Positions 17,049-26,017 of a DNA stretch of 64,000 nucleotides are shown in pieces; position 1 is the stretch's first letter, and every line of letters begins with the position of its first letter. Below the pieces are notes generated by a model. It ran no database searches. It was not told the origin of the DNA and was given only the letters and a program-made list of their open reading frames with translations. The position numbers were made by a program, and so were the translations under genes. This stretch comes from Butyrivibrio sp. LC3010 (lineage in GTDB: Bacteria > Bacillota > Clostridia > Lachnospirales > Lachnospiraceae): the NCBI RefSeq assembly GCF_000424385.1, contig NZ_AUJU01000024.1, positions 31,274 through 95,273 on the forward strand, given 5' to 3'.

Positions 17049-19744
17049 TTAGTCTTATTATCAACGGGCAGACATGCCGGACTAAAGAAGGACGAACAAT
17101 TCTGGAAGCTGCCGGAGAAAATGGTTTTCATATTCCTACCTTATGTTACCTGAAAGGGATAAATGGCATAGGGTCATGTCGTATGTGTGTGGTTGAAGTG
17201 GAGGGGTACGAGAGACTTCTTGCTGCCTGCAACACCAGAGTCAGGGAAGGGATGGTCATCACCACGGATTCACCCAAGCTGACAGACTACAGAAGGAGAA
17301 TGCTAAAGCTTCTTCTTTCCAATCACAATCTTGATTGTATGAGCTGCGCTGCCAATGGAAAATGTGAGCTGCAGAAGTTGTGTAATGAATACGGAGTAGA
17401 GCGGGCTGATCACGAAGGAAGTCGCGTGAACATAGAAAAGAAGCTCCCTTACATGGATACCAATCCTTACATCAGTTACGATCCCAGTAAATGCATTCAT
17501 TGTCAGAGATGTATCAGCATATGCCACAGAATCGCCTGCAATGGATCAATTAAGAGCGGAAGACTTGGTAATTACCATATTGTTGAAGCTCCCTTTGGAG
17601 ATGATTACAAATATACCGGATGTGAGAGCTGTGGCAATTGTGCATCGGTATGCCCAACCGGAGCTTTGATCCTGAAAAGAGAAAAAGACTACAGGGAGTG
17701 GGAGGTAAAAAAGGTACTGACTACCTGTCCTCACTGCGCAACAGGATGCCAGTTATACCTTGTGGTTAAGGATAACAGGATAGTAAATGTGGAATCTGCG
17801 GACGGCTCTGCTAATCATAAGAGACTTTGTGTTAAGGGAAGAAATGCAAGCTTCGATTTTGCTCAAGCTGAAGATCGTTTGAAAAAGCCACTGATTAAAG
17901 ACAAAAATACCGGAAGTTTTAGAGAAGTAAGCTGGGATGAGGCTATTTCTTATACTGCCAGGCGTTTCATGGAAATACGGGATAAGTATGGAAGTGAGAG
18001 CCTTGCCGGTTTTGCCTGCTCCAGATCTACAAATGAAGATGTATATATGCTTCAGAAGATGGTGAGGTGCTGCTTTGGTACTAACACCACGGATAATTGC
18101 GCAAGAGTCTGCCATTCAGCATCAGTTACAGGCCTTGCCAAGACTCTGGGGTCGGGCGCCATGACTAATCCCATCCATGATATAACCCACGATGTGGATG
18201 TTATTATGCTGGTGGGTTCTAATCCTGAGGAGGCGCACCCTGTTGTGGGAATGCAGATAAGGCAGGCGGTAAAGCGCGGAACGAAGCTCATTGTGGTAGA
18301 TCCAAGAGAAATAGGACTTGCCAGACAGGCTGACATTCATATAAAGCTCCGACCGGGAACAAACGTTGCATTTGCCAATGGAATGATGAATGTAATGATA
18401 AATGAAGACCTCATAGATCATGATTACATAGATAAAAATGTGGAAGGTTTCGAAGAACTGAAAGCTCTTGTAATGAAATATACACCGGAAAAGGTTGCAG
18501 AGATTTGTCACATTGATAAGGATATGCTCATCGAGGCTGCCAGAATGTATGCCACTGCCGGGAAGGCACCTATAATCTACTGTCTGGGAGTGACCGAACA
18601 TTCAACAGGGACAGAAGGTGTTATGAGCATGTCGAACATGGCGGTTCTGTGCGGAAAAATCGGACGCGAGGGATGCGGTGTTAATCCTCTGCGTGGTCAG
18701 AACAATGTACAGGGTGCCTGTGATATGGGAGCCATGTCCACAGATTATCCGGGATATCAGAAGGTCGATAATGAACAGGCCCGCCTGAAATTTGAAAAGG
18801 CCTGGGGAGTAAGTCTCAATCCTAATCAGGGACTTCGTGCAACAGAGGTTTTCCCTGCTGCAATTGAAGGAAAAATAAAAGGTTTATTCATATGTGGCGA
18901 GGATCCGATGGTTTCTGACCCTGATACCACGCATATTATTAAAGCTCTTGAGAGTATGGAGTTTATTGTTGTTCAGGATCTTTTTATGACAAAAACGGCA
19001 AGGTATGCGGATGTAATATTGCCGGCTAAAAGCTTTGCAGAAAAGGAAGGAACTTTTACAAACACAGAAAGAAGAATACAAAGAGTAAGGAAGGCTGTCA
19101 CTTTGGAAGGAGAAATGAGGGCTGATACTGATATCATAATCGACCTTATGAACGCCATGGGTTACAAGCAGCCATACCTTACGCCCTCTCAGATAATGGA
19201 TGAGATTGCAGAGCTAACCCCCAGTTACCACGGAGTAAGCTATGAACGGCTGGATGCGGGTGAGAATCTTCAATGGCCTTGCCCTGAAAAAGATCATCCG
19301 GGTACGCCAATTATGCATGTGGGACATCCTGTGCGTGGAAAGGCGTTGTTATATCCTGCGGAATTTAAGGGAGCCAAGGAACTTCCTGACGAGGAGTATC
19401 CGTTCATTCTTATGACTGGACGAATTCTTTATCATTATAATGCGTTCAGTATGACTTCCCGTTCAAAGGGTCTTATGGAAATAGAGGGAGAGGGCTATAT
19501 TGAACTAAATTATAAGGATGCTGATAAGCTTGGAGTTAAAAACGGAGACATGGTAGCTGTAAGCAGCAGGAGAGGAACGATTGAAGCGAAGGCGAGAGTA
19601 GGAAGAAAAGTATCACAGGGTGAAACCTGGATGCCTTTCCATTTCCCGGATTCTCCTGTAAATATGATAACCAATGCAGCTCTTGACGAGTACGCAAGGA
19701 TTCCGGAGTACAAGGTATGCGCAGTTAAGCTGGAGAAGAGATGA
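17045..19744 (+). CDS. fdhA: Formate dehydrogenase alpha subunit, Cys type, with NuoG-like ferredoxin N-terminus
   Basis: An 899-residue molybdenum or tungsten bis-pterin enzyme. In order: a 2Fe-2S domain (HIPTLCYLKGINGIGSCRMC), a NuoG-type cluster (DCMSCAANGKCELQKLC), two ferredoxin clusters (KCIHCQRCISICHR; CESCGNCASVCPTGA), the 4Fe-4S domain of the catalytic part (TTCPHCATGCQ) and the molybdopterin domains. CARVCHSASVTGL aligns with the active-site loop of FdhF, with Cys where selenocysteine occurs in selenoenzymes. The start at 17045 overlaps the preceding stop. The reaction is formate to CO2 or the reverse, with electrons passing to the GltD-like partner. No HydC/NuoE-like subunit is nearby. 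Confidence 0.92.
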   Translation: MISLIINGQTCRTKEGRTILEAAGENGFHIPTLCYLKGINGIGSCRMCVVEVEGYERLLAACNTRVREGMVITTDSPKLTDYRRRMLKLLLSNHNLDCMSCAANGKCELQKLCNEYGVERADHEGSRVNIEKKLPYMDTNPYISYDPSKCIHCQRCISICHRIACNGSIKSGRLGNYHIVEAPFGDDYKYTGCESCGNCASVCPTGALILKREKDYREWEVKKVLTTCPHCATGCQLYLVVKDNRIVNVESADGSANHKRLCVKGRNASFDFAQAEDRLKKPLIKDKNTGSFREVSWDEAISYTARRFMEIRDKYGSESLAGFACSRSTNEDVYMLQKMVRCCFGTNTTDNCARVCHSASVTGLAKTLGSGAMTNPIHDITHDVDVIMLVGSNPEEAHPVVGMQIRQAVKRGTKLIVVDPREIGLARQADIHIKLRPGTNVAFANGMMNVMINEDLIDHDYIDKNVEGFEELKALVMKYTPEKVAEICHIDKDMLIEAARMYATAGKAPIIYCLGVTEHSTGTEGVMSMSNMAVLCGKIGREGCGVNPLRGQNNVQGACDMGAMSTDYPGYQKVDNEQARLKFEKAWGVSLNPNQGLRATEVFPAAIEGKIKGLFICGEDPMVSDPDTTHIIKALESMEFIVVQDLFMTKTARYADVILPAKSFAEKEGTFTNTERRIQRVRKAVTLEGEMRADTDIIIDLMNAMGYKQPYLTPSQIMDEIAELTPSYHGVSYERLDAGENLQWPCPEKDHPGTPIMHVGHPVRGKALLYPAEFKGAKELPDEEYPFILMTGRILYHYNAFSMTSRSKGLMEIEGEGYIELNYKDADKLGVKNGDMVAVSSRRGTIEAKARVGRKVSQGETWMPFHFPDSPVNMITNAALDEYARIPEYKVCAVKLEKR

Positions 19745-19780
19745 GCATAATCTGATAATGACAGAAAGTAGGCTGCATAT

Positions 19781-20410
19781 TTATTTTTCATTAGGAAAAA
19801 TATGCAAAATCTGCTCATAGTCCTCAGGAGTATTGCAGTTTAGCAGTTCGTAAGGATTACCATGAAAATCGTAATACTGGCAATCAAGTCTTTCAAGGAG
19901 GGCTCTGATTGCTAGTTTTTTATTGTCTATAAGCTCTTTGCACAAATCTGCATGGGAGGTGTTATAAACACCGATAAGAGGCTCAGGGTGACCATTATAT
20001 GTCAAAACGGTGGCATCGGGATTATTGTCCAGATGTGCAGCAAGTAGCATGTTTAAGGTATCTTCTGAGAGAAGGGGTATATCAACACTCATAACCAGGG
20101 CGCAGCTATGTTTGCATTTGAGGAAACAGGAATATAGCCCACCCATTGGACCAAGGTCCGGGATAAGGTCAGAAACCTGACTGACGTATGGACTCTGGTG
20201 GGGGTCAGCAAGGGAATCTGAGCCGGGCGGTGTCAAGGCGTTAGCAGAGTGGAAACTTTTTCCAGATACAATGATGTCATCGCATCCAAGGTTTTCAAGT
20301 TTCTCTATCTGAATTTCAAGCAGAATCCTCCCGCCAAGGAGGAGCTTTGACTTATCAGTTTTCATGCGGCTGCTTTTGCCGCCTGCAAGTATTATTCCGC
20401 TGAAATTCAT
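19781..20410 (-). CDS. mobA: Molybdenum cofactor guanylyltransferase
   Basis: A 209-residue nucleotidyltransferase that adds GMP to molybdopterin to give the guanine dinucleotide cofactor. The signature GIILAGGKSSRMKTDKSKLL lies at the N-terminus; the metal-binding segment ALVMSVDIPLLSED is near residue 100. The start codon overlaps the stop of the upstream gene by 4 bases. The gene converges on the formate dehydrogenase operon, 36 bases away, whose catalytic subunit needs this cofactor. Function and neighbourhood agree. Confidence 0.92.
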   Translation of the reverse strand: MNFSGIILAGGKSSRMKTDKSKLLLGGRILLEIQIEKLENLGCDDIIVSGKSFHSANALTPPGSDSLADPHQSPYVSQVSDLIPDLGPMGGLYSCFLKCKHSCALVMSVDIPLLSEDTLNMLLAAHLDNNPDATVLTYNGHPEPLIGVYNTSHADLCKELIDNKKLAIRALLERLDCQYYDFHGNPYELLNCNTPEDYEQILHIFPNEK

Positions 20411-20874
20411 TTTTTTAACTCTATCCTCGCAACATCCTTAACCTGGCGTTTAGAATTACTGTCACCAAAAACAACCAGTTTGATTTTTAATGCACCTGCA
20501 TCATCTGTAGAACTTGTAAGATATGCGACTCCGTCTGAAGAAATCTCAGCTGCTGTTAATTCAGCAGAGTATTCATCAGTGGAAACGATTTTTGCCACAG
20601 AAAAATCATCTAACGTAATATCAGCAAGATTAAGGACGCTAAGAAGCGTCACTCCGGTATCTGATATTACGTTTTCTTTGCCTTTTCCGTTAATGGTTGT
20701 GCCCTGAACATCAACGGCCGGAGCCTTAAACGGGTCTACCGAAATATCTTTTCCTTCATATGTAATGGTAAGAGTTCCGGGGGCGGACGCAGTTCGACTG
20801 GGCAGATAAATGACTGTGAAAACTGTAGTTATTAGCAAAAGTACAATGACGATAATGAGATTACTTTTTTTCAT
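20407..20874 (-). CDS. Membrane-anchored extracytoplasmic protein of unknown function in the mobA operon
   Basis: A 155-residue protein with one N-terminal hydrophobic helix (residues 5-24) and no lipobox, so it is probably anchored or secreted. The rest is beta-rich with many Thr, Ser and Asp residues; phrases such as GVTLLSVLNLADI and VKDVARIEL recall small molybdopterin-oxidoreductase-like fragments, but I cannot assign a family. It overlaps mobA and the upstream membrane protein by 4 bases each, so the three are made together. Context suggests a role in molybdenum cofactor supply or formate dehydrogenase function, by inference only. Confidence 0.7.
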   Translation of the reverse strand: MKKSNLIIVIVLLLITTVFTVIYLPSRTASAPGTLTITYEGKDISVDPFKAPAVDVQGTTINGKGKENVISDTGVTLLSVLNLADITLDDFSVAKIVSTDEYSAELTAAEISSDGVAYLTSSTDDAGALKIKLVVFGDSNSKRQVKDVARIELKK

Positions 20875-21425
20875 TGGATTTCCTTTTCTGATAATATGAC
20901 AGGTTTAAGGCGTTTCACCAGCTGGGCAGCCAGAAGTCCGCAGATGGAGCCGCTTGTACCTGAAACACATGCATATAATATAAGTACAATTCCGGTCAGC
21001 CGGAATACCAGGAAATTGGCGGTCAGACTTGCAGTGATTGAAGCTGCGATGGATGAAATCATGATGCTCAAAGACATATCTTTTGCAGTTTTTCTCGTGA
21101 TAAAAAGGACCATATCGACTGTAAGCCCCGGCAGAATATATCCCACAGGCGCCAGTAGTCCCATGCTTCCTGTCATCCCAAAGCATAGTGCCAAAACGCT
21201 TTGCACTATCGCCATGAGGGTTCCGCAGCCAAAAGCAGGTATCATGGATGCGGCAATAATAAGGAACATAAGAGAACAACTGGTGGCGATACCACCCGGT
21301 ATATGCAGGAACTCTGTGATCACATTGGCTGCCGGCGATATGAGTTTTTTGGCAAATAGACCAAGATCGCAGCATAGCGCCATAAAAATATAGACTCTCA
21401 GTTTTGACCGGATTTCTGTTTTCAT
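20871..21425 (-). CDS. ECF-transporter S-component-like membrane protein
   Basis: A 184-residue protein with about five or six hydrophobic helices and the small size and glycine/alanine-rich helices typical of substrate-binding S components of energy-coupling-factor transporters (PVGYILPGLTVDMVLFITRK). No EcfA or EcfT genes are next to it, as is usual for group II S components. It is the first gene of the set with mobA. Cargo could be a metal, a pterin precursor or a vitamin; the operon context favours molybdenum-cofactor related material, but this is inference. Confidence 0.6.
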   Translation of the reverse strand: MKTEIRSKLRVYIFMALCCDLGLFAKKLISPAANVITEFLHIPGGIATSCSLMFLIIAASMIPAFGCGTLMAIVQSVLALCFGMTGSMGLLAPVGYILPGLTVDMVLFITRKTAKDMSLSIMISSIAASITASLTANFLVFRLTGIVLILYACVSGTSGSICGLLAAQLVKRLKPVILSEKEIQ

Positions 21426-21490
21426 AAGCGTAACTCCTTATGTCATTTGGACCTGCAAAAAACGGTAAAACAGAATATTTTCTATAACAT

Positions 21491-21519
21491 ATTATATCAG
21501 TCATTTATATTATTGTCCT
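21491..21519 (-). promoter_or_regulatory. Candidate promoter of the mobA operon
   Basis: On the minus strand, TATAAT (21496-21491) has AGGACA (21519-21514) 17 bases upstream, about 65 bases before the first ATG. No Moco-riboswitch-like structure is visible in the short leader. Confidence 0.45.
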
Positions 21520-21582
21520 TTTTCATTTTGTGTTTCATATAATCTATGACCTGATATTAGGTTAGCTTGAGAATGAAAGTAT

Positions 21583-23298
21583 TTAGTTTAAAGGCAGCTT
21601 TATGGTAGCTGTTGTGCCAATCCCCATCTCGCTTTCATAGGAAATGCCATATTCCTGACCAAAATAGAGCTTTATACGCTGGTCAACGTTTCTGATACCG
21701 TAGCCCTTTGTTTCTGCTGTCAGAATGTTGTCCAGCGTATTTTTGTCCATACCACAGCCATTGTCTTTCACGGTAATGAGTATATTTTCATCATCCCTTT
21801 TTATGCTGATATAAAGCTTTCCAATATAGTCTTCTTTATCGTTGTATCTTATGCCGTGAACAATGGAATTTTCAACAAGAGGCTGAATTATCAGGTTGAT
21901 GACTCTGCAGCCAAACAAGGATTCATCAACATCATAACTGAATTCGAAGGAGTCTGAGTGGAGCATCCTCTGTATCTCCAGATATGATAAAGTATTTCTC
22001 CATTCATCTGCCAATTTGGTTGTATTGTGCCCTTTATTCAGGGTAGTTCTGTAAAAAGTGGATAGTTGAAGCGCAATGCTGCTGATCTCAGACTGATCCG
22101 CCTGTATAGCTTTACTGTTTATCATGGACAGACAGTTGTACAGAAAATGAGGATTTATCTGAGATTGTAGCATTTGAAGCCTATATTCCTGCTTCGCAAG
22201 TTTATTAATATATAGCTCGTGAATGGTGTTTTCGAGACGTCTTGCCATGTTATCAAAAGCGCCTATGAGTTTGGCTATTTCATCATTGTTTTTGCTTTTT
22301 ACGGTTACTGTGAAGTTATCAGCCTGAATCTGATCCATATTGTTTGCGAGCTTTTCAAGAGGCTCTACCAGATGCTTGGATAGAACCACACCAAGGTAGA
22401 TCATGGAAACTATACATAAAGCAATCATTCCCATGATGACAAGAATAAATGAATTGGCGGTACTTGTTATAAATTTCTGCGGTCTGAAAACAATGATATT
22501 CCAGCCGTGGGAATCTTCTGTAGAGACTTCTCTAAAATATCCGGAACCTGCATTTTTACCAAGTGTCTGCTCCAAATTCTGTTCAAAGAATAATTCGGAG
22601 GGAGCATTAGAAAAAGTGGAATAGTCAAAAATAAGCTGTCCCGCACTGTCATATATGCCAATCGCATAATCATCCTCAAATAATGTTTTATAGGAAGAAA
22701 ACGCATAGTCGTAGGACAACGTGATAGTCATGATATTATTATAAAAACGGCAGGGAACAAGATATACCAATAAGAATTTGCTGCTGTTTTTATCGAATAT
22801 GTAGAAGGGTTTTTGGGCTGAGAGAGCATCAGAATACCAGCTATACTCCTGGAGGTCTGACAGTTGTTTAAGTGTGGTCCCGTGGGGATACAGGTTGGTC
22901 TCTGTATAAAGAGTTATCCCCTCAATCTCAGGATGCATGGCCTGTATCATAAGAAATTTAGAGTCAAAAACCTCAGTATTTGCAAGGAACATCTCATAGT
23001 TACTGCCATATTTTTTGTCCACAGCTGATTGAATGGCTTCATCCCAGGCAAGGGTAGTTATGATACTTTCCTGAAGAGACAGATAATGACTTAAAGAAGA
23101 TGATGCCTGATCCAGAACATTATTGATATTATTTTTTTCCTGAGAAACCAGAAGCCTTCTGGACTGTATAGTACAGAAGGCTCCTAATAGTATTACAGGA
23201 ATCAGACTAACTACAAAACATATTATCTGAATTTTATTTCTGAATTTAAGGTTTTGATACCAGGACATACCGCTTATCATAATCTCAGTTTTCTCCAC
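21583..23298 (-). CDS. Sensor histidine kinase, YesM type
   Basis: A 571-residue membrane kinase. Two membrane helices (about residues 22-44 and 283-305) flank an extracellular sensor domain. A HAMP linker follows (VEPLEKLANNMDQI), then the His-kinase motif LQSQINPHFLYNCLSMI (phospho-His near residue 380) and a HATPase domain with the N-box PLVENSIVHGI and the G-boxes DNGCGMD and GYGIRNVDQRIKLYFGQEYG. The GTG at 23298 overlaps the regulator by 14 bases; an ATG at 23280 is a possible alternative. Together with the regulator upstream it probably senses a carbohydrate and controls the divergent ABC/GH31 operon. Confidence 0.92.
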   Translation of the reverse strand: MEKTEIMISGMSWYQNLKFRNKIQIICFVVSLIPVILLGAFCTIQSRRLLVSQEKNNINNVLDQASSSLSHYLSLQESIITTLAWDEAIQSAVDKKYGSNYEMFLANTEVFDSKFLMIQAMHPEIEGITLYTETNLYPHGTTLKQLSDLQEYSWYSDALSAQKPFYIFDKNSSKFLLVYLVPCRFYNNIMTITLSYDYAFSSYKTLFEDDYAIGIYDSAGQLIFDYSTFSNAPSELFFEQNLEQTLGKNAGSGYFREVSTEDSHGWNIIVFRPQKFITSTANSFILVIMGMIALCIVSMIYLGVVLSKHLVEPLEKLANNMDQIQADNFTVTVKSKNNDEIAKLIGAFDNMARRLENTIHELYINKLAKQEYRLQMLQSQINPHFLYNCLSMINSKAIQADQSEISSIALQLSTFYRTTLNKGHNTTKLADEWRNTLSYLEIQRMLHSDSFEFSYDVDESLFGCRVINLIIQPLVENSIVHGIRYNDKEDYIGKLYISIKRDDENILITVKDNGCGMDKNTLDNILTAETKGYGIRNVDQRIKLYFGQEYGISYESEMGIGTTATIKLPLN

Positions 23299-24037
23299 TT
23301 CTTACTTTTTCAGGTGTTTTCCCAAAATGATCACGGAAGCTTTTTACAAAATAGGAGTCATTTTTAAAGCCTACACTGATTCCAATATCAGCAATTTTCA
23401 TATTGGTGGTCAGAAGCATCTCTCTGGCTTTTTCCATGCGGACATTTTTGATATATTTGTTGATTCCGCAGCCGGTCTCTGCTTTAAATATTGTGCTCAG
23501 ATAGCTTGTGTTTAAGTAGACCATTTCAGCAAGGCTGTTTAGTGATATATTTTTATAGTAATTGGCTTTAATATATTTTTTTACAAGCTCAACGGAATGC
23601 TTGCCGCCGTCAGTTCCGCTTATTTTTGTTTCCGGCAGCTCTTTCTTTTGGCTTGCGTTATCAAGGAGTTTCAAGGTGCTGTCCATGGTTGCCTCGAACT
23701 CCTTTGGATCTAATGGTTTTAACATATAGTTACATGCATGAACAGACAGAGCAGCTTTTGCATATGAAAAATTATCGTAGCAGCTAAAAAAAAGTATCGG
23801 CAGTTCGTCATTGCCTTCACGCGCCTTTTTAGCAAGGTCAATACCACTTACGAATGGCATTTCTATATCTGTAAGAAGAACATCAATCGGAGTGCCGCCA
23901 AGTATATCAAGAGCCTGCTTGCCATTTGATGCGTGGAGTACATTAAAAGTTTCCGTAAGTCCCAGCTTTTGCAGCAGGAAAATTACAAGATCATATTCAT
24001 TTTTTTCATCCTCAGCAATCAGCATATTATAGGACAT
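23285..24037 (-). CDS. Response regulator with AraC-type DNA-binding domain
   Basis: A 250-residue regulator, much shorter than the YesN protein at 203 because it lacks the long central region. The receiver domain carries Asp57 in LLTDIEMP and the conserved Lys in MLKPLDP. The C-terminal 105 residues form the AraC double helix-turn-helix (LNSLAEMVYLNTSYLSTIFK; KIADIGISVGFKNDSYFVKS). GGAGG lies 9 bases before the ATG. It is the first gene of the two-component operon and is divergent from the solute-binding-protein gene, 206 bases away, its most likely target. Confidence 0.92.
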   Translation of the reverse strand: MSYNMLIAEDEKNEYDLVIFLLQKLGLTETFNVLHASNGKQALDILGGTPIDVLLTDIEMPFVSGIDLAKKAREGNDELPILFFSCYDNFSYAKAALSVHACNYMLKPLDPKEFEATMDSTLKLLDNASQKKELPETKISGTDGGKHSVELVKKYIKANYYKNISLNSLAEMVYLNTSYLSTIFKAETGCGINKYIKNVRMEKAREMLLTTNMKIADIGISVGFKNDSYFVKSFRDHFGKTPEKVRSGEN

Positions 24038-24243
24038 ATGTGCATTCCTCCGAAATTAAAACGATTTTACAAAATTCATTATATCAATAAAAATAGGAAG
24101 CACAATCTGTAAAATAAAATGTCCTAAAAAAATGATACAAATCCAAAAAAATTTATATATAATCCATAAAAATCGAATGCTACTATATCTGTGTCGATAC
24201 ATTAGCTAATGGGGAACAAAAAACAAGTAAAAGGGAGAATGTT

Positions 24244-25995
24244 ATGTTAATGAGAAGGGCAAAAAGAATAATATCCTGTGCCGTACTCTCAACAGCAGTA
24301 CTTACAATGACTGCTTGCGGAAACACAGGTGGGGACACAAATTCTGCTTCGGAAACACAGGAAGCTCAGGATAATACACATAGTAATGACAATAAGGAAA
24401 ATGCTTCTTCAAATGGGGATGAGGCAGCATTTAAAGGTTTTGAGCCATATGAGGATGAGCTGAATATTCATATCGGAAGACTGGCTTCACAGCACACAGT
24501 ATCCACACTTCTTCCGGGAGATACTCTTGAGGACAATCCTTATACCAGATATGTGACAGATAATCTCAACATTACATTTACAGATGAGATTGAAGCAGCA
24601 GATGAGGATTATAAGAACAATATAGCGCTTGCAACATCAAGTGGAGATATCCCGGAGATGTTTACGGTTACAAGCTATGACACTCTGGTTGATCTTGTAG
24701 AAAGCGATCTGCTTTGCGATTTAACAGATGTATACAATGAATACGCCAGTGATTATATAAAGAAGATCTATGATTCCTTCGAGGGAAGAGGTCTTGATAT
24801 GGTTACCTTTGACGGTAAGCTGATGGCTCTTCCGGGAACCAATGCTGATAATGGTGTTCCTACACTTTGCTGGATAAGAAAAGACTGGCTTGACAAGCTG
24901 AATATCAACCCTGATGAGGACGGGGATCTGTGCGTTAGCTATGAAGAAATTGCAGATGTAGCAAGAGCTTTCGTAAAGGAAGATGTTTCAGGTAAGGGAA
25001 CAATCGGTATCGCTATGAGTGATGGCATCGGTGATGCTGAGTGGATTGCCAATGCAAATGGCGGATTTGTAGGAAAATGGCTTGATAACGGTGATGGAAC
25101 AATCTCATGGTCTACATTATCAGATGCAAACAAGAAGAGTTGGGAAATCTTACACCAGTGGTTTGAAGAGGGAATTCTTGATCCTCAGTTTGGTACAAGA
25201 ACCTATGAGGATGTTACAGCTCTTTTGATTGATAATAAGTGCGGTATCGCATTTGGCGCATGGCATATGCCTGACTGGAGATTTTCACATGTTAAGGATG
25301 CCAATCCGGAGGCTGAGTACATTGCTTACACAATTAAGGATTCAACAGGCAAGGTAAATCTTGCGCATGAAAATCCGACAAATAACTTCATTGTTGTAAG
25401 AAAAGACTACGAGCATCCTGAAGCTGCAGTAAAGATCCAAAATGTACTTTTTGATGAGCTTGTACATGAAACTCTTGATACAGCACCGGAAGTAATGTCA
25501 TTTGTCCAGAACGGCGGTGATAACTTCACAAAGCCTGTACAGATCGAATGTCTGCCTTCTACAACCAAAGATGTTTACTTTAATGAGCATCAGGCTGTTC
25601 TCAAGGGAGAACTTAAGCCCGAGGATACATCGACAGCAGAGAACAAGAACAGCTCATCTATCATGCTTGAGTACTTGAAGGATCCTGAAAATGTAACAGA
25701 AGAAACACGTACAGGATGGTCATTCTATAATTCAAGAATCGTAGGTCTTGGTGCAGCCATCGACGGACTTAATAAAAATGGTAATGCCAACTGGGTATCA
25801 CCCCTTTATCCACCGACACTTGAAGCAATGGAGCAGAAAAAAGCTGCTCTGGATACGCTTGAGCTTAAGGCATATATCCAGATTGTAACAGGTGAGCAGC
25901 CTATCGAATACTTCGAACAGTATAAGCAGGATTGGATGGATTACGGTGGTGCTGATATCATTGCAGAAATGGAAGAGTACTACGCTAACAAATAA
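24244..25995 (+). CDS. Extracellular carbohydrate-binding lipoprotein of an ABC transporter
   Basis: A 583-residue lipoprotein. The signal peptide ends in the lipobox MTACG with the lipidated Cys near residue 28, followed by a Ser/Asn/Asp-rich linker of about 40 residues. The mature part is a large family-1-type solute-binding protein of the LplA class; ALPGTNADNGVPTLCWIRKDWLD-like segments (first 20 residues of that stretch are typical) and a GTIGIAMSDGIGD loop are visible. It is the first gene of an operon with two permeases and a GH31 enzyme. No ATPase gene is present; such CUT1 systems use a shared MsmX-type ATPase. The sugar is probably an alpha-linked oligosaccharide or complex glycan. 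Confidence 0.9.
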   Translation: MLMRRAKRIISCAVLSTAVLTMTACGNTGGDTNSASETQEAQDNTHSNDNKENASSNGDEAAFKGFEPYEDELNIHIGRLASQHTVSTLLPGDTLEDNPYTRYVTDNLNITFTDEIEAADEDYKNNIALATSSGDIPEMFTVTSYDTLVDLVESDLLCDLTDVYNEYASDYIKKIYDSFEGRGLDMVTFDGKLMALPGTNADNGVPTLCWIRKDWLDKLNINPDEDGDLCVSYEEIADVARAFVKEDVSGKGTIGIAMSDGIGDAEWIANANGGFVGKWLDNGDGTISWSTLSDANKKSWEILHQWFEEGILDPQFGTRTYEDVTALLIDNKCGIAFGAWHMPDWRFSHVKDANPEAEYIAYTIKDSTGKVNLAHENPTNNFIVVRKDYEHPEAAVKIQNVLFDELVHETLDTAPEVMSFVQNGGDNFTKPVQIECLPSTTKDVYFNEHQAVLKGELKPEDTSTAENKNSSSIMLEYLKDPENVTEETRTGWSFYNSRIVGLGAAIDGLNKNGNANWVSPLYPPTLEAMEQKKAALDTLELKAYIQIVTGEQPIEYFEQYKQDWMDYGGADIIAEMEEYYANK

Positions 25996-26017
25996 ATAAA
26001 ATACGGGTGAGTGCAAT

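Noticed and set aside
17045..19744. Formate dehydrogenase as a selenoprotein
   Set aside because: The active-site position in CARVCHSASVTGL is a Cys codon; no in-frame TGA occurs, so no selenocysteine is needed.
21426..21582. Molybdenum cofactor riboswitch before the mobA set
   Set aside because: The leader is short and AT-rich and lacks the paired GC-rich stems of that class.
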